Below, one piece after another: positions 1-6,650 of a stretch of 50,618 nt of DNA (positions within the stretch are counted from its first letter, which is position 1; every line of letters starts with the position of its first letter). Both the position numbers and the translations under genes were made by a program. The notes under the pieces were generated by a model. It did no database searches. It saw nothing but the letters and a program-made list of their open reading frames with translations, and was not told the origin of the DNA. The stretch comes from Uruburuella suis (GTDB lineage: Bacteria; Pseudomonadota; Gammaproteobacteria; Burkholderiales; Neisseriaceae): positions 1 through 50,618 of the forward strand of contig NZ_SLXE01000019.1 in the NCBI RefSeq assembly GCF_004341385.1. The letters run 5' to 3'.

Positions 1-48
1 GTCCTGTGGCATACAGAACCCAGTTTGCAACCGCCGCTTGAAGAATGA
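1..48 (+). CDS. possible 3' end of an upstream gene (partial)
   Basis: The window opens mid-sequence. Reading from base 1 gives fifteen sense codons ending PPLEE and a TGA at 46-48. A strong rho-independent terminator for the + strand follows about 35 bp later, so some + strand transcript does end here. Another frame also stays open briefly (stop at 37-39), so the frame choice is uncertain. The product cannot be identified from so short a tail. Confidence 0.2.
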   Translation, partial: VLWHTEPSLQPPLEE

Positions 49-81
49 TTGATTTAGTGGCTTAAAAATGTCCAAGATTGT

Positions 82-113
82 GGGGGCAGTTCACACGTCT
101 GCCCCCTCTTTTT
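82..113 (+). terminator. rho-independent terminator
   Basis: A perfect 8-bp stem, GGGGGCAG (82-89) with CTGCCCCC (99-106), has a 9-nt loop and is followed by TCTTTTT. It ends a + strand transcript entering from outside the window. Confidence 0.85.
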
Positions 114-142
114 CAGACGGCCTCAATGCTTTCAGACGGCCT
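112..142 (-). repeat. two DNA uptake sequences in direct orientation
   Basis: TTCAGACGGCCT occurs at 112-123 and again at 131-142. Both are the reverse complement of the AG-dialect DUS. Most neighbouring pairs in this window are inverted; this one is a direct tandem, so it cannot form the usual hairpin. Confidence 0.85.
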
Positions 143-188
143 TTCTCATGCGCCACTATATTATCAATATTTTTTATTCAATCTCCCA

Positions 189-914
189 TCACACAAAATC
201 GCCCCACAAAACCTGCATCGCCGCAATCGCCGCCAGCGCCGCCGTTTCGGTGCGCAACACGCGCGGGCCGAGCTTCACCGCCTGAAAGCCGGCGGCAAAA
301 GCCTGCTGCTCTTCTGCTGCCGTCCAACCGCCTTCGGGGCCGACCATAAACGTAATGTTGCGCGGCGCGGCGGCCGCTTTTTGCAGGCTTTGCGCATGGT
401 TCAAGCCCAGCAGCAGCCGCGCATCGGCCGCAGGCAAATCCGCCAGCGCTTCGCAGTAGCTTTGCAGCGGCCGCACCTGCGGCACCACGTTGCGCCCGCT
501 CTGCTCGCAGGCCGACACCACGATTTCCTGCCAGCGCGCCACCCTTTTGTCGGCACGCTCGCCGGCCAGCCGCACAATGCTGCGCTCGCTCAGCACCGGC
601 CAAATTTCGGCCACGCCCAATTCCACGCTTTTTTGCAGGGTGAAATCCATGCGCTCGCCGCCGGACACCGCCTGTATCAGCGTGATGCGCAGCGGCGATT
701 CATTGGCCGGTGCCGCTTCATCCAGCACCAAAGCCGCCGCGCGCCGCTTTTCCAGCGCCGTGAGCCGGGCGGCATAAGCGCGGCCGTTGCCGTTGAACAA
801 AGTGATTTCTTCGCCCGCTTTCACCCGCAACACATGCAGATGGCGGAGCACATTATCGGGCAATTCAAGCATAAGGCCAGGGTTTAATTCGGCAGAAACA
901 TAAAAACGGGGCAT
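189..914 (-). CDS. rsmE: 16S rRNA (uracil(1498)-N3)-methyltransferase RsmE
   Basis: Methylates N3 of U1498 in 16S rRNA using S-adenosylmethionine, acting on the assembled 30S subunit. The 241-residue length is normal for the family. The N-terminal PUA-like domain begins MPRFYVS and carries HVLRVKAGEEITLFNG. The C-terminal SPOUT (knotted) domain shows the family signature GPEGGWTAAE followed by LGPRVLRTETA, which forms the SAM-binding knot. It also has the characteristic KSVELGV segment. It is transcribed toward the window's left edge and diverges from the inositol-monophosphatase-family gene at 993. Identification is by conserved motifs and is firm. Confidence 0.95.
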   Translation of the reverse strand: MPRFYVSAELNPGLMLELPDNVLRHLHVLRVKAGEEITLFNGNGRAYAARLTALEKRRAAALVLDEAAPANESPLRITLIQAVSGGERMDFTLQKSVELGVAEIWPVLSERSIVRLAGERADKRVARWQEIVVSACEQSGRNVVPQVRPLQSYCEALADLPAADARLLLGLNHAQSLQKAAAAPRNITFMVGPEGGWTAAEEQQAFAAGFQAVKLGPRVLRTETAALAAIAAMQVLWGDFV

Positions 915-992
915 GGCGGATTATGATATTCGAAACAGAAAATGGTAATATTGGCTTTTCCCCGCTCAAATAGCAAGTTTTAAGGACCAATC

Positions 993-1781
993 GTGTTAAA
1001 CAAGCTCCAGGCGCTGGTGCGTGAAGTGGCGCAAACCGAAGTGATGCCGCGCTTTCTCGATGTGGCCGTGAGCCGTAAATTCGACGGCTCGCTGCTCACC
1101 GAAGCCGACTTGGCCGCGCAGGCCGCGTTTGCCTGCGGCTTGCCCGAAATCATTGCCTGCCCCATGCTCGGCGAAGAAATGAGCGCACAAGAGCAGCGCC
1201 ATTTATGGCAATACAACGAAGAAGGCTTGTGGGTGGTCGACCCCATCGACGGCACCAATAATTTTATCAACGGCCTGCCGCATTTTGCCTTATCCGCCGC
1301 CTATGTGCGCCACGGCCGCGCCCAATTGGGCGTGGTATACAACCCGGTGAGTGATGAATGCTTCTATGCGCAGCGCGGCCAAGGTGCCTATATCAACGGC
1401 CGCACCCTGCCGCTGCGCAGCGTGGAAAAAAATTTGCACGAAGCCATTGCCGGCGCTGAAATCAAATATCTGCGCTCGGGCAAGCTTTCCAGCCGCATGA
1501 ACACGCTCGCGCCGGTGGGCAGCATCCGCAGCCTCGGCAGCAGCACGCTCGATTGGTGCTATCTGGCCGCCGGCCGCTACGATGTGTATGTGCACGGCGG
1601 CCAAAAGCTGTGGGATTATGCCGCCGGCGCGCTGATTTTCGAAGAAGCCGGCGGCTGCCTGGCCACACTCGAAGGCGATGATTTTTGGAGCGGCGAGCAT
1701 GTGTTCAGCCGCTCGGTGGTGGCCGCCATGCAGCCGGGCGTGTTTGCGCAATGGCTCAAATGGATACGCGACAACCAATAA
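993..1781 (+). CDS. inositol monophosphatase family protein (SuhB-like)
   Basis: A 262-residue Mg2+-dependent phosphatase of the inositol monophosphatase/FBPase/CysQ superfamily. The metal-binding motif is WVVDPIDGTNNFINGLP (about residues 81-97), and the second metal site is KLWDYAAGALIFEEAGG near residue 210. An upstream Glu in LGEEMS completes the site. The start is GTG at 993, chosen because AAGGA lies 6 nt upstream. Possible substrates are inositol phosphates, sugar phosphates or PAP. The Neisseria orthologue is usually annotated as inositol-1-monophosphatase, and sequence alone does not settle which. It stands alone, followed by the candidate small RNA at 1881. Confidence 0.88.
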   Translation: MLNKLQALVREVAQTEVMPRFLDVAVSRKFDGSLLTEADLAAQAAFACGLPEIIACPMLGEEMSAQEQRHLWQYNEEGLWVVDPIDGTNNFINGLPHFALSAAYVRHGRAQLGVVYNPVSDECFYAQRGQGAYINGRTLPLRSVEKNLHEAIAGAEIKYLRSGKLSSRMNTLAPVGSIRSLGSSTLDWCYLAAGRYDVYVHGGQKLWDYAAGALIFEEAGGCLATLEGDDFWSGEHVFSRSVVAAMQPGVFAQWLKWIRDNQ

Positions 1782-1880
1782 ACAGACCGTCTGAAACACA
1801 ATTTAATTCAATCAGCATAAATTAATAGAATAATTGCACAGCTTAACGGCAATTAAAACTCAAGCGGCTAGAATAAACAG

Positions 1881-1987
1881 CGCTGACAGAGATTGCTTTC
1901 CCTTGAGTAATCGAAGTAGTGAGTAAGACGTTTTCCCGCAATGTATTGGCCATTCATGCTTCTCCCTTGGCATGAATGGTTTTTTTT
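1881..1987 (+). ncRNA. candidate small RNA with C/U-rich loops
   Basis: This gap has no credible ORF but has the parts of a small RNA gene. There is a -10-like TAGAAT at 1869-1874 with only a weak -35. A hairpin GATTGC/GTAATC (1891-1896 with 1907-1912) exposes TTTCCCTTGA. A middle stretch carries GTTTTCCCGC. The terminator at 1950-1987 has loop TTCTCCCTTG. Three C/U-rich, anti-Shine-Dalgarno-like patches are typical of small RNAs that block ribosome binding. The layout recalls the sibling small RNAs described in Neisseria (NmsR/RcoF), but I cannot confirm homology. The start is inferred from the -10. Confidence 0.55.
1950..1987 (+). terminator. rho-independent terminator of the candidate small RNA
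   Basis: A perfect 10-bp stem, CCATTCATGC (1950-1959) with GCATGAATGG (1970-1979), has a 10-nt loop and is followed by eight T residues. It lies 30 bp upstream of the esterase start, so the esterase is probably not read from the same full-length transcript. Confidence 0.9.
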
Positions 1988-2017
1988 GCCCATTATTTTT
2001 TCAGACGGCCTTCCGCC

Positions 2018-2689
2018 ATGCACAGTCAAACCCTCATTCTCGGCAATCGCAGCGTCACCTTATACCGCACGCCGCGCTGCCGGCCAAACAGCCCTGTGGT
2101 TTACACCCATTTGCCGCCGCACGAAGCCGCACCGCTGGCCGATTTGCTCGCCGCACATGCCTTATTGCTGGTGGCGGTGGACGAGCCGGATTGGGAAACG
2201 CATTTCAGCCCTTGGCCTGCGCCCAAAGCCTTTAAAGGCAGCGCCGATTTCGGCGGCCTCGCCGATGCCTATCTGGGCACGCTCACACACGAAATCGTGC
2301 CCGCCGCCGAAGCCGCCGCCGGCATCGCGCCCCAATGGCGCGGCTTGGCCGGCTATTCGCTCGCCGGCCTGCTCAGCGTGTATGCCCCTTACCAAACCGA
2401 TATTTTCAGCCGCACCGCCAGCGTGTCCGGCTCGCTTTGGTTTGACGGCTTGGCCGACTTTTTGCAGCACGCCCCGCCCACGCTGCCCGAGCGCGCTTAT
2501 TTCTCGGTGGGCGATCGCGAAAAAAACAGCAAAAACCCGCGCCTGGCCTGCGTGGAAACACGCACACAAGCGGCGCAGCAGCTGATGCAGGCACGCGGCG
2601 TAAACAGCATTTTCGAGCTCAACCCCGGCGGCCATTTCGAGCATGTGCCCGCACGCATGGCCAGAGCGGTTGAATGGCTGTTGGCTTGA
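2018..2689 (+). CDS. alpha/beta hydrolase, putative esterase (Fes/IroE-like)
   Basis: A 223-residue protein with the nucleophile elbow GYSLAG near residue 110, followed by ASVSGSLWF. It ends with a GGHFEHVP segment whose His would complete a Ser-Asp-His triad. This arrangement resembles the esterase-D/Fes/IroE group, some of which hydrolyse ferric-siderophore esters; the substrate here is unknown. No signal peptide is evident. The ATG at 2018 (MHSQTL) was chosen because the in-frame ATG at 1976 lies inside the small RNA terminator and would encode an unnatural FFRRP segment from a DUS. The next gene is convergent across a DUS hairpin. Confidence 0.7.
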   Translation: MHSQTLILGNRSVTLYRTPRCRPNSPVVYTHLPPHEAAPLADLLAAHALLLVAVDEPDWETHFSPWPAPKAFKGSADFGGLADAYLGTLTHEIVPAAEAAAGIAPQWRGLAGYSLAGLLSVYAPYQTDIFSRTASVSGSLWFDGLADFLQHAPPTLPERAYFSVGDREKNSKNPRLACVETRTQAAQQLMQARGVNSIFELNPGGHFEHVPARMARAVEWLLA

Positions 2690-2760
2690 ATCTATCGCAA
2701 AACGGTAAGCCGCAGAGAATCTTCCATTTTCCAAGTATTGCACTTGAAATCCAAAACAAA

Positions 2761-2795
2761 GGCCGTCTGAAAAACTTTCTTTCAGACGGCCTTTT
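2761..2795. terminator. inverted DUS pair, bidirectional terminator
   Basis: GGCCGTCTGAAA at 2761-2772 pairs with TTTCAGACGGCC at 2780-2791. The stem is flanked by A residues on the left and TTTT on the right. It sits between convergent genes (esterase +, lipoprotein -). Confidence 0.85.
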
Positions 2796-2811
2796 GCCCT
2801 TAAAATCAAGC

Positions 2812-3366
2812 TCAAGTCGGCGCATGTTCCTGCGCACCGGCCACGGCGCAGCCTTTGAGGGTTTGTTTGCCGTAATCGAGCGTGGCGGTGAATTCGGTGG
2901 TGTTGCCTTGATCATCTTTGCAGGTTTGGCTGCGGATATTCAGGTTCACGGGCACGCCGGCAGCATCGGCCGTAAATTCCACACCTTTAGCGTAAGCCGA
3001 GCGCGCGGCATCCAATTCAACCATATCGATATGTTCACCTTCAAGTGTCAGTTTATTGCCCTTAGCTTCTGCCTCGCCGCGCACCACGGCGCGCCAAGCG
3101 GTTTTGCCTACGCCGTAAGCGGTGAAGGCTTTTACCGGGCCGTTGTTTTGCTCACCGGCAGCGGCCGTGCTGCCTTCGCTGGCGGACCGTATTTCAGAAG
3201 CAAGTTGCGCCAGCGGCTCGCTCACGCCGGTGGCTGCGGGTTGGCTGGCGGCTATAGGTTGGCTGGCAGCCGGGGCGGATGTGCTGTTTTGTTCGGCGCT
3301 GTTGCCGCAAGCGGCTAAACCCAATGCCAGCAGCGAGGCGGCAATGCCGTTGAAGGGGAAACGCAT
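2812..3366 (-). CDS. putative lipoprotein
   Basis: A 184-residue protein with a type II signal peptide. The hydrophobic stretch ends in the lipobox LAAC, with the lipidated Cys at residue 20. A linker rich in Ala, Ser, Pro and Gln follows (residues 21-50), then a globular domain. The C-terminal half has RSQTCKDDQGN and, about 20 residues later, LKGCA. This spacing of two cysteines resembles a small bacterial envelope lipoprotein group (COG3650-like), which I offer only as a resemblance. The two cysteines probably form a disulphide. GAGCTC, a weak SD, precedes the start. Function unknown. Confidence 0.75.
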   Translation of the reverse strand: MRFPFNGIAASLLALGLAACGNSAEQNSTSAPAASQPIAASQPAATGVSEPLAQLASEIRSASEGSTAAAGEQNNGPVKAFTAYGVGKTAWRAVVRGEAEAKGNKLTLEGEHIDMVELDAARSAYAKGVEFTADAAGVPVNLNIRSQTCKDDQGNTTEFTATLDYGKQTLKGCAVAGAQEHAPT

Positions 3367-3453
3367 GGTCGAGCTCCTTTGTGATATTTAATCAAACCAA
3401 TCGGCCATTAGATTGATAACAGATGAAAAAGTTTCAAATAATATTAATTATAC

Positions 3454-5016
3454 TCACATTTCATCCGGCTCGGGTGCGCGGCTGATGCGCACGCGTTCGA
3501 TGCGTTGCCCTTCTTTTTCGGTAACTTCAAAGCGCCAGCCGTAAAAATCGATATGGTCGCCCACATCGGGAATGGCTTGCAGCTCTTCCATAATCAGGCC
3601 GGCCACGGTGTGGTAATCGGCATCTTCATTATGTGGCGGCAAGGCGATTTGCTGCGCCAGCTCCACATATTCGAGGCTGCCGTCCACCGTGAGGCTCTCG
3701 TCGGTGTTAGCCTGAATCAGCGGCGCTTCTTCGCGTTCGAATTCTTCGGGAAACTCGCCGGCAATCGCTTCGAGCATGTCTTTCATGGTAACCATGCCGA
3801 GAATGGCGCCGAATTCATCCACCACCAACGCATAATCGGCGCTGTTTTTGCGAAACAGCTCAATGGCATTGAGCGCCGTGGTGCTGTCGGGCAGAATCAG
3901 CGGCTGGCGCAAGGCGGTTTGAATATTCATTTCGCCGCCATCGAGCAATTGGGCGAGCAAGTCTTTTTTGTTGATATAGCCCAAAGGCTCGTCCACCCCG
4001 GCTTTGCCCACCACCAGCAAGCGGCTGTAAGGCGTGTTTTGCAGCTGCGCGGCCTGCTCTTCGCGGCCTTGGGAAATGTCGAGCCGCTCAATGTCGCGCC
4101 GCGGAATCATCACACCCAAAATCGGCCGCTCGGCCAGCGTGAGCACGCTGCGTATCATGGATTTTTCGTTTTCTTCAAAGTGGCTGTCGTCATCGCCGCT
4201 GCCGGCTTTGGCCAGCACGGCTTCGCGTATGCCCATCATGCCCAACACGTTTTCTGCGGTGCGCTGGCGCCACGAGCTGCTGATATAGGCATTGCGCTTG
4301 CTGTTTTTCTGCGACACCTGGTTAAACACTTCAATCAGAATCGAGAAACCGATAGCGGCATAAAGATAGCCTTTGGGAATGTGGAAATGAAAAGCTTCGG
4401 CAATCAGGCTGAAACCAATCATCAGCAAAAAGCCCAAACACAGCATCACCACAGTGGGGTGGCGGTCCACAAATTCGGTGAGCGGCTTGCTCGCCCAAAT
4501 CATCACACTCATGGCCACCACCACAGCCGCCATCGCCACCACGATATGATCCACCATGGCCACAGCCGTGATCACCGAATCAATCGAAAACACGGCATCG
4601 AGCACCAAAATCTGCGCCACCACACCCCAAAAAGGCGCGTGCTTTTTGTTGGTGTCGGCCACATGAAACTGATTGTGCCCTTCCAGCCGCTCGTGCAATT
4701 CAGTGGTGGCTTTATAAAGCAGAAACAAACCGCCCAAGAGCATAATCAAATCTTTGCCCGACACGGCAAACGAGCCGATATGAAACCACGGGTGCACCAG
4801 CGTCATGATGTGCGCCATAAAGCCCAGCATGATGATGCGCATCACAATAGCCAAGGTCAGGCCGGTGATGCGCGCTTTATCGCGATAGGCGGGTTTGACC
4901 TTGTTGGCCAAAATCGCCACAAACACCAGATTGTCGATGCCGAGCACCACCTCGAGCACCAGCAAAGTGGCAAAACCTATCCAAGTGGTCGGCTCTGCAA
5001 GCCAGCTGAAATCCAT
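3454..5016 (-). CDS. TerC family integral membrane protein with CBS and CorC/HlyC domains
   Basis: A 520-residue protein in the arrangement of E. coli YoaE/YegH. An N-terminal TerC domain of about seven membrane segments (residues 1-235) contains the acidic motif EVVLGIDNLVFVAI near residue 22 and DAVFSIDSVITAVAM near residue 140, whose Asp residues are implicated in metal handling. Two CBS domains follow (about 300-425; PILGVMIPRRDIERLD and LVVDEFGAILGMVT). A CorC/HlyC transporter-associated domain closes the protein (about 440-510). TerC proteins are linked to metal efflux, notably Mn2+, or to tellurite resistance; the exact role here is unproven. Upstream lie scattered DUS copies and the Correia-like element. 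Confidence 0.88.
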   Translation of the reverse strand: MDFSWLAEPTTWIGFATLLVLEVVLGIDNLVFVAILANKVKPAYRDKARITGLTLAIVMRIIMLGFMAHIMTLVHPWFHIGSFAVSGKDLIMLLGGLFLLYKATTELHERLEGHNQFHVADTNKKHAPFWGVVAQILVLDAVFSIDSVITAVAMVDHIVVAMAAVVVAMSVMIWASKPLTEFVDRHPTVVMLCLGFLLMIGFSLIAEAFHFHIPKGYLYAAIGFSILIEVFNQVSQKNSKRNAYISSSWRQRTAENVLGMMGIREAVLAKAGSGDDDSHFEENEKSMIRSVLTLAERPILGVMIPRRDIERLDISQGREEQAAQLQNTPYSRLLVVGKAGVDEPLGYINKKDLLAQLLDGGEMNIQTALRQPLILPDSTTALNAIELFRKNSADYALVVDEFGAILGMVTMKDMLEAIAGEFPEEFEREEAPLIQANTDESLTVDGSLEYVELAQQIALPPHNEDADYHTVAGLIMEELQAIPDVGDHIDFYGWRFEVTEKEGQRIERVRISRAPEPDEM

Positions 5017-5150
5017 AATGATTAATGTCCTTGCGCCGGCTTTCAGACGGCCTTATACCTAAATCCAAAAACATCTTAACTGCTTTGTTATCTTGTTTTG
5101 AATTCGGTTTTGTTTTGAAAGGCCGTCTGAAAGCCGCTTGACGGCAGTCA

Positions 5151-5251
5151 TGCCCATTCGAAAAAATAAGATAACAAGGCGGAAGCCTGCGACAGTACAC
5201 CTAGTACGGCCAGGCAAGCCAACGCAGTTAGGTTATTTTTTCGAATGGGTA
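5151..5251. mobile_element. Correia-like miniature inverted-repeat element (101 bp)
   Basis: The left end TGCCCATTCGAAAAAATAA is matched by the right end TTATTTTTTCGAATGGGTA. The interior carries AAGGCGGAAGCCTGCGACAG and then TACACCTAGTACGGCCAGGC. This closely follows the core of the neisserial Correia element (GACAGTACANNTAGTACGGCAAGGCGAGGCAACGC, from memory). The termini are not the Correia TATAGTGGATT type; instead they match the three 190-bp elements elsewhere in this window. It has no coding capacity and would need a transposase in trans. It lies between the TerC gene and the small RNA locus. Confidence 0.75.
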
Positions 5252-5269
5252 TAAAGTGCCGTTTTTTAA

Positions 5270-5403
5270 AAATAACAAAAGGCAACCCTATGCCTAGGGC
5301 TGCCTCGAATTTTCTGCATACGTTTCACCACCTCGATTGCACGCGCACAAACCGCTCTGCTCTTCGTCTTTCATGGTTGTAAAAATATGCCTCGAATGTA
5401 AAC
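5270..5403 (-). ncRNA. candidate small RNA, possibly with a 26-codon ORF
   Basis: A short transcription unit reads leftward just past ccsB. The promoter is at 5410-5437, and a terminator hairpin at 5281-5304 is followed by TTTTG and more T residues. The predicted RNA is about 130 nt. It carries ATTCGAGGCA twice (near each end) and a related ATCGAGGTG between them. It also contains a 26-codon ORF (start 5374, stop inside the terminator stem at 5294-5296) encoding MKDEEQSGLCAC and NRGGETYAENSRQP. No Shine-Dalgarno precedes that ATG, so translation is doubtful. I recognise no family. Confidence 0.5.
5281..5304 (-). terminator. rho-independent terminator of the small RNA / ccsB unit
   Basis: Read on the - strand, GGCAGCCCTA and TAGGGTTGCC form a 10-bp stem (one G-U) around the loop GGCA, followed by TTTTGTTATTTTT. 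It would end both the small RNA and any ccsB readthrough. Confidence 0.85.
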
Positions 5404-5409
5404 GTTTCA

Positions 5410-5437
5410 AGTTTATCAGCTTGCCGCAAAAATGCAA
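5410..5437 (-). promoter_or_regulatory. sigma-70-type promoter for the small RNA
   Basis: On the - strand TTGCAT (5437-5432) is separated by 16 bp from TAAACT (5415-5410). The predicted start is near 5403. It lies 15-40 bp past the ccsB stop codon. Confidence 0.55.
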
Positions 5438-5453
5438 GCTGCGCCAAGCGCTT

Positions 5454-6650
5454 TTAAAGTGTGCCGTAAGAATGCAGGCCACTCAAAAACATATTCACGC
5501 CGATAAAGGCAAAAGCCGTGATAAACAGGCCGATAATCGCCCACCAGGCCAGCACTTTGCCGCGCCAGCCGGCCACAAGCCGCAAATGCAGCCACACCGC
5601 ATAATTGAGCCACACAATAAACGCCCAGGTTTCTTTCGGATCCCAGCTCCAATAGCGCCCCCAGGCATCGGCTGCCCACAGCGCACCCAAAATGGTGGCG
5701 ATGGTGAAAAACAAAAAGCCCACCGCAATGGCTTTATACATCACTTCTTCAATCATTTGCGCCGGCGGCAACCACGATTTTTTGCCTTTGGCTTCGCTGC
5801 GCAAAGCCAGCAATTGGGCAATGCCCAGCATCGCCGCCATGCAGAATGCACCGTAGCCGACAAAATTGGCCGGCACATGGATTTTCATCCACCACGATTG
5901 CAAAGCCGGAATCAGCGGCTGAATGGCATGCGCCTCGCGCGACACGCTGTACCACAGCACAAACACCACCACCACCGCCAAAAAAGCAAACACAAACCCG
6001 CCCAGTTTCTGCATGGCGAATTTCTTTTCATAATAAAGATACATCAGCGCGGTGATCACCAAAAAGAGAATAAACACCTCATAAAGGTTGGACACCGGCA
6101 TATGCCCCGCATCGGGGCGCAAAAGATAGCTCTCGTGCCAGCGCACCAACAAGCCGGTGAAGCCCGCTAGCGCCGACACCCAGCCGAATGCACTCGCCAT
6201 ATCGAGCAAAGTATTGGTTTGCACATGCTGCCGCCCCACCGCCACCGCACCAGCGATATAGCAAAACAAAGCGAAAAACACAAACGCACATTGCCACATA
6301 ATCGCCGATTGGCTGCTCAGAAAATAACGCAGCAAAAAGCCTTCGCCGTTATCGATATTGCCGCTATAAAGTTTCACCGCGCCATAAGCCAGCGCAATGC
6401 TCAGCGGCACAAACCAGCGCAAAGGCTTGAAAAACCAGCCCAGCAAAATGGTGGAAACGGCGCTGAACCACAAAATCGCCTGCTCATAGCCATCCATATG
6501 GTGGCTCACCCACATCTGCGCCAACACCGCAACCAACACAATGGCCGCAGCAAAAAGCCAATCCCACTTATTCAGACGGCCTAGCAGCGATTGCTGCACC
6601 AACAGCGCATGCTCGGGGGGCAATTTATCGGTTTTACTGATTTCGGTCAT
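5454..6650 (-). CDS. ccsB: cytochrome c biogenesis protein CcsB (CcsA/ResC family, WWD protein)
   Basis: Half of the System II cytochrome c synthetase. With ResB it carries haem across the inner membrane and attaches it to apocytochrome CXXCH sites in the periplasm. The 398-residue polytopic protein has the WWD haem-handling motif WGRYWSWDPKETW (about residue 315) and conserved His residues in flanking helices. The start overlaps the end of resB by 17 bp, so the two are translationally coupled. Note that some nomenclatures call this protein CcsA or ResC. The associated cytochrome c4 lies upstream in the same direction. Confidence 0.93.
   Translation of the reverse strand: MTEISKTDKLPPEHALLVQQSLLGRLNKWDWLFAAAIVLVAVLAQMWVSHHMDGYEQAILWFSAVSTILLGWFFKPLRWFVPLSIALAYGAVKLYSGNIDNGEGFLLRYFLSSQSAIMWQCAFVFFALFCYIAGAVAVGRQHVQTNTLLDMASAFGWVSALAGFTGLLVRWHESYLLRPDAGHMPVSNLYEVFILFLVITALMYLYYEKKFAMQKLGGFVFAFLAVVVVFVLWYSVSREAHAIQPLIPALQSWWMKIHVPANFVGYGAFCMAAMLGIAQLLALRSEAKGKKSWLPPAQMIEEVMYKAIAVGFLFFTIATILGALWAADAWGRYWSWDPKETWAFIVWLNYAVWLHLRLVAGWRGKVLAWWAIIGLFITAFAFIGVNMFLSGLHSYGTL

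Noticed and set aside
78..887. A 269-codon open frame on the + strand
   Set aside because: It is antisense to rsmE, and its first codons run through the terminator and DUS copies.
3505..5025. A 506-codon open frame on the + strand
   Set aside because: It is fully antisense to the TerC/CBS gene, very rich in His and Gln, and has no recognisable domain; it is a by-product of codon bias.
5294..5374. 26-codon ORF in the small RNA as a confident gene
   Set aside because: There is no Shine-Dalgarno and the stop lies in the terminator stem; it is kept only as a possibility within the small RNA entry.
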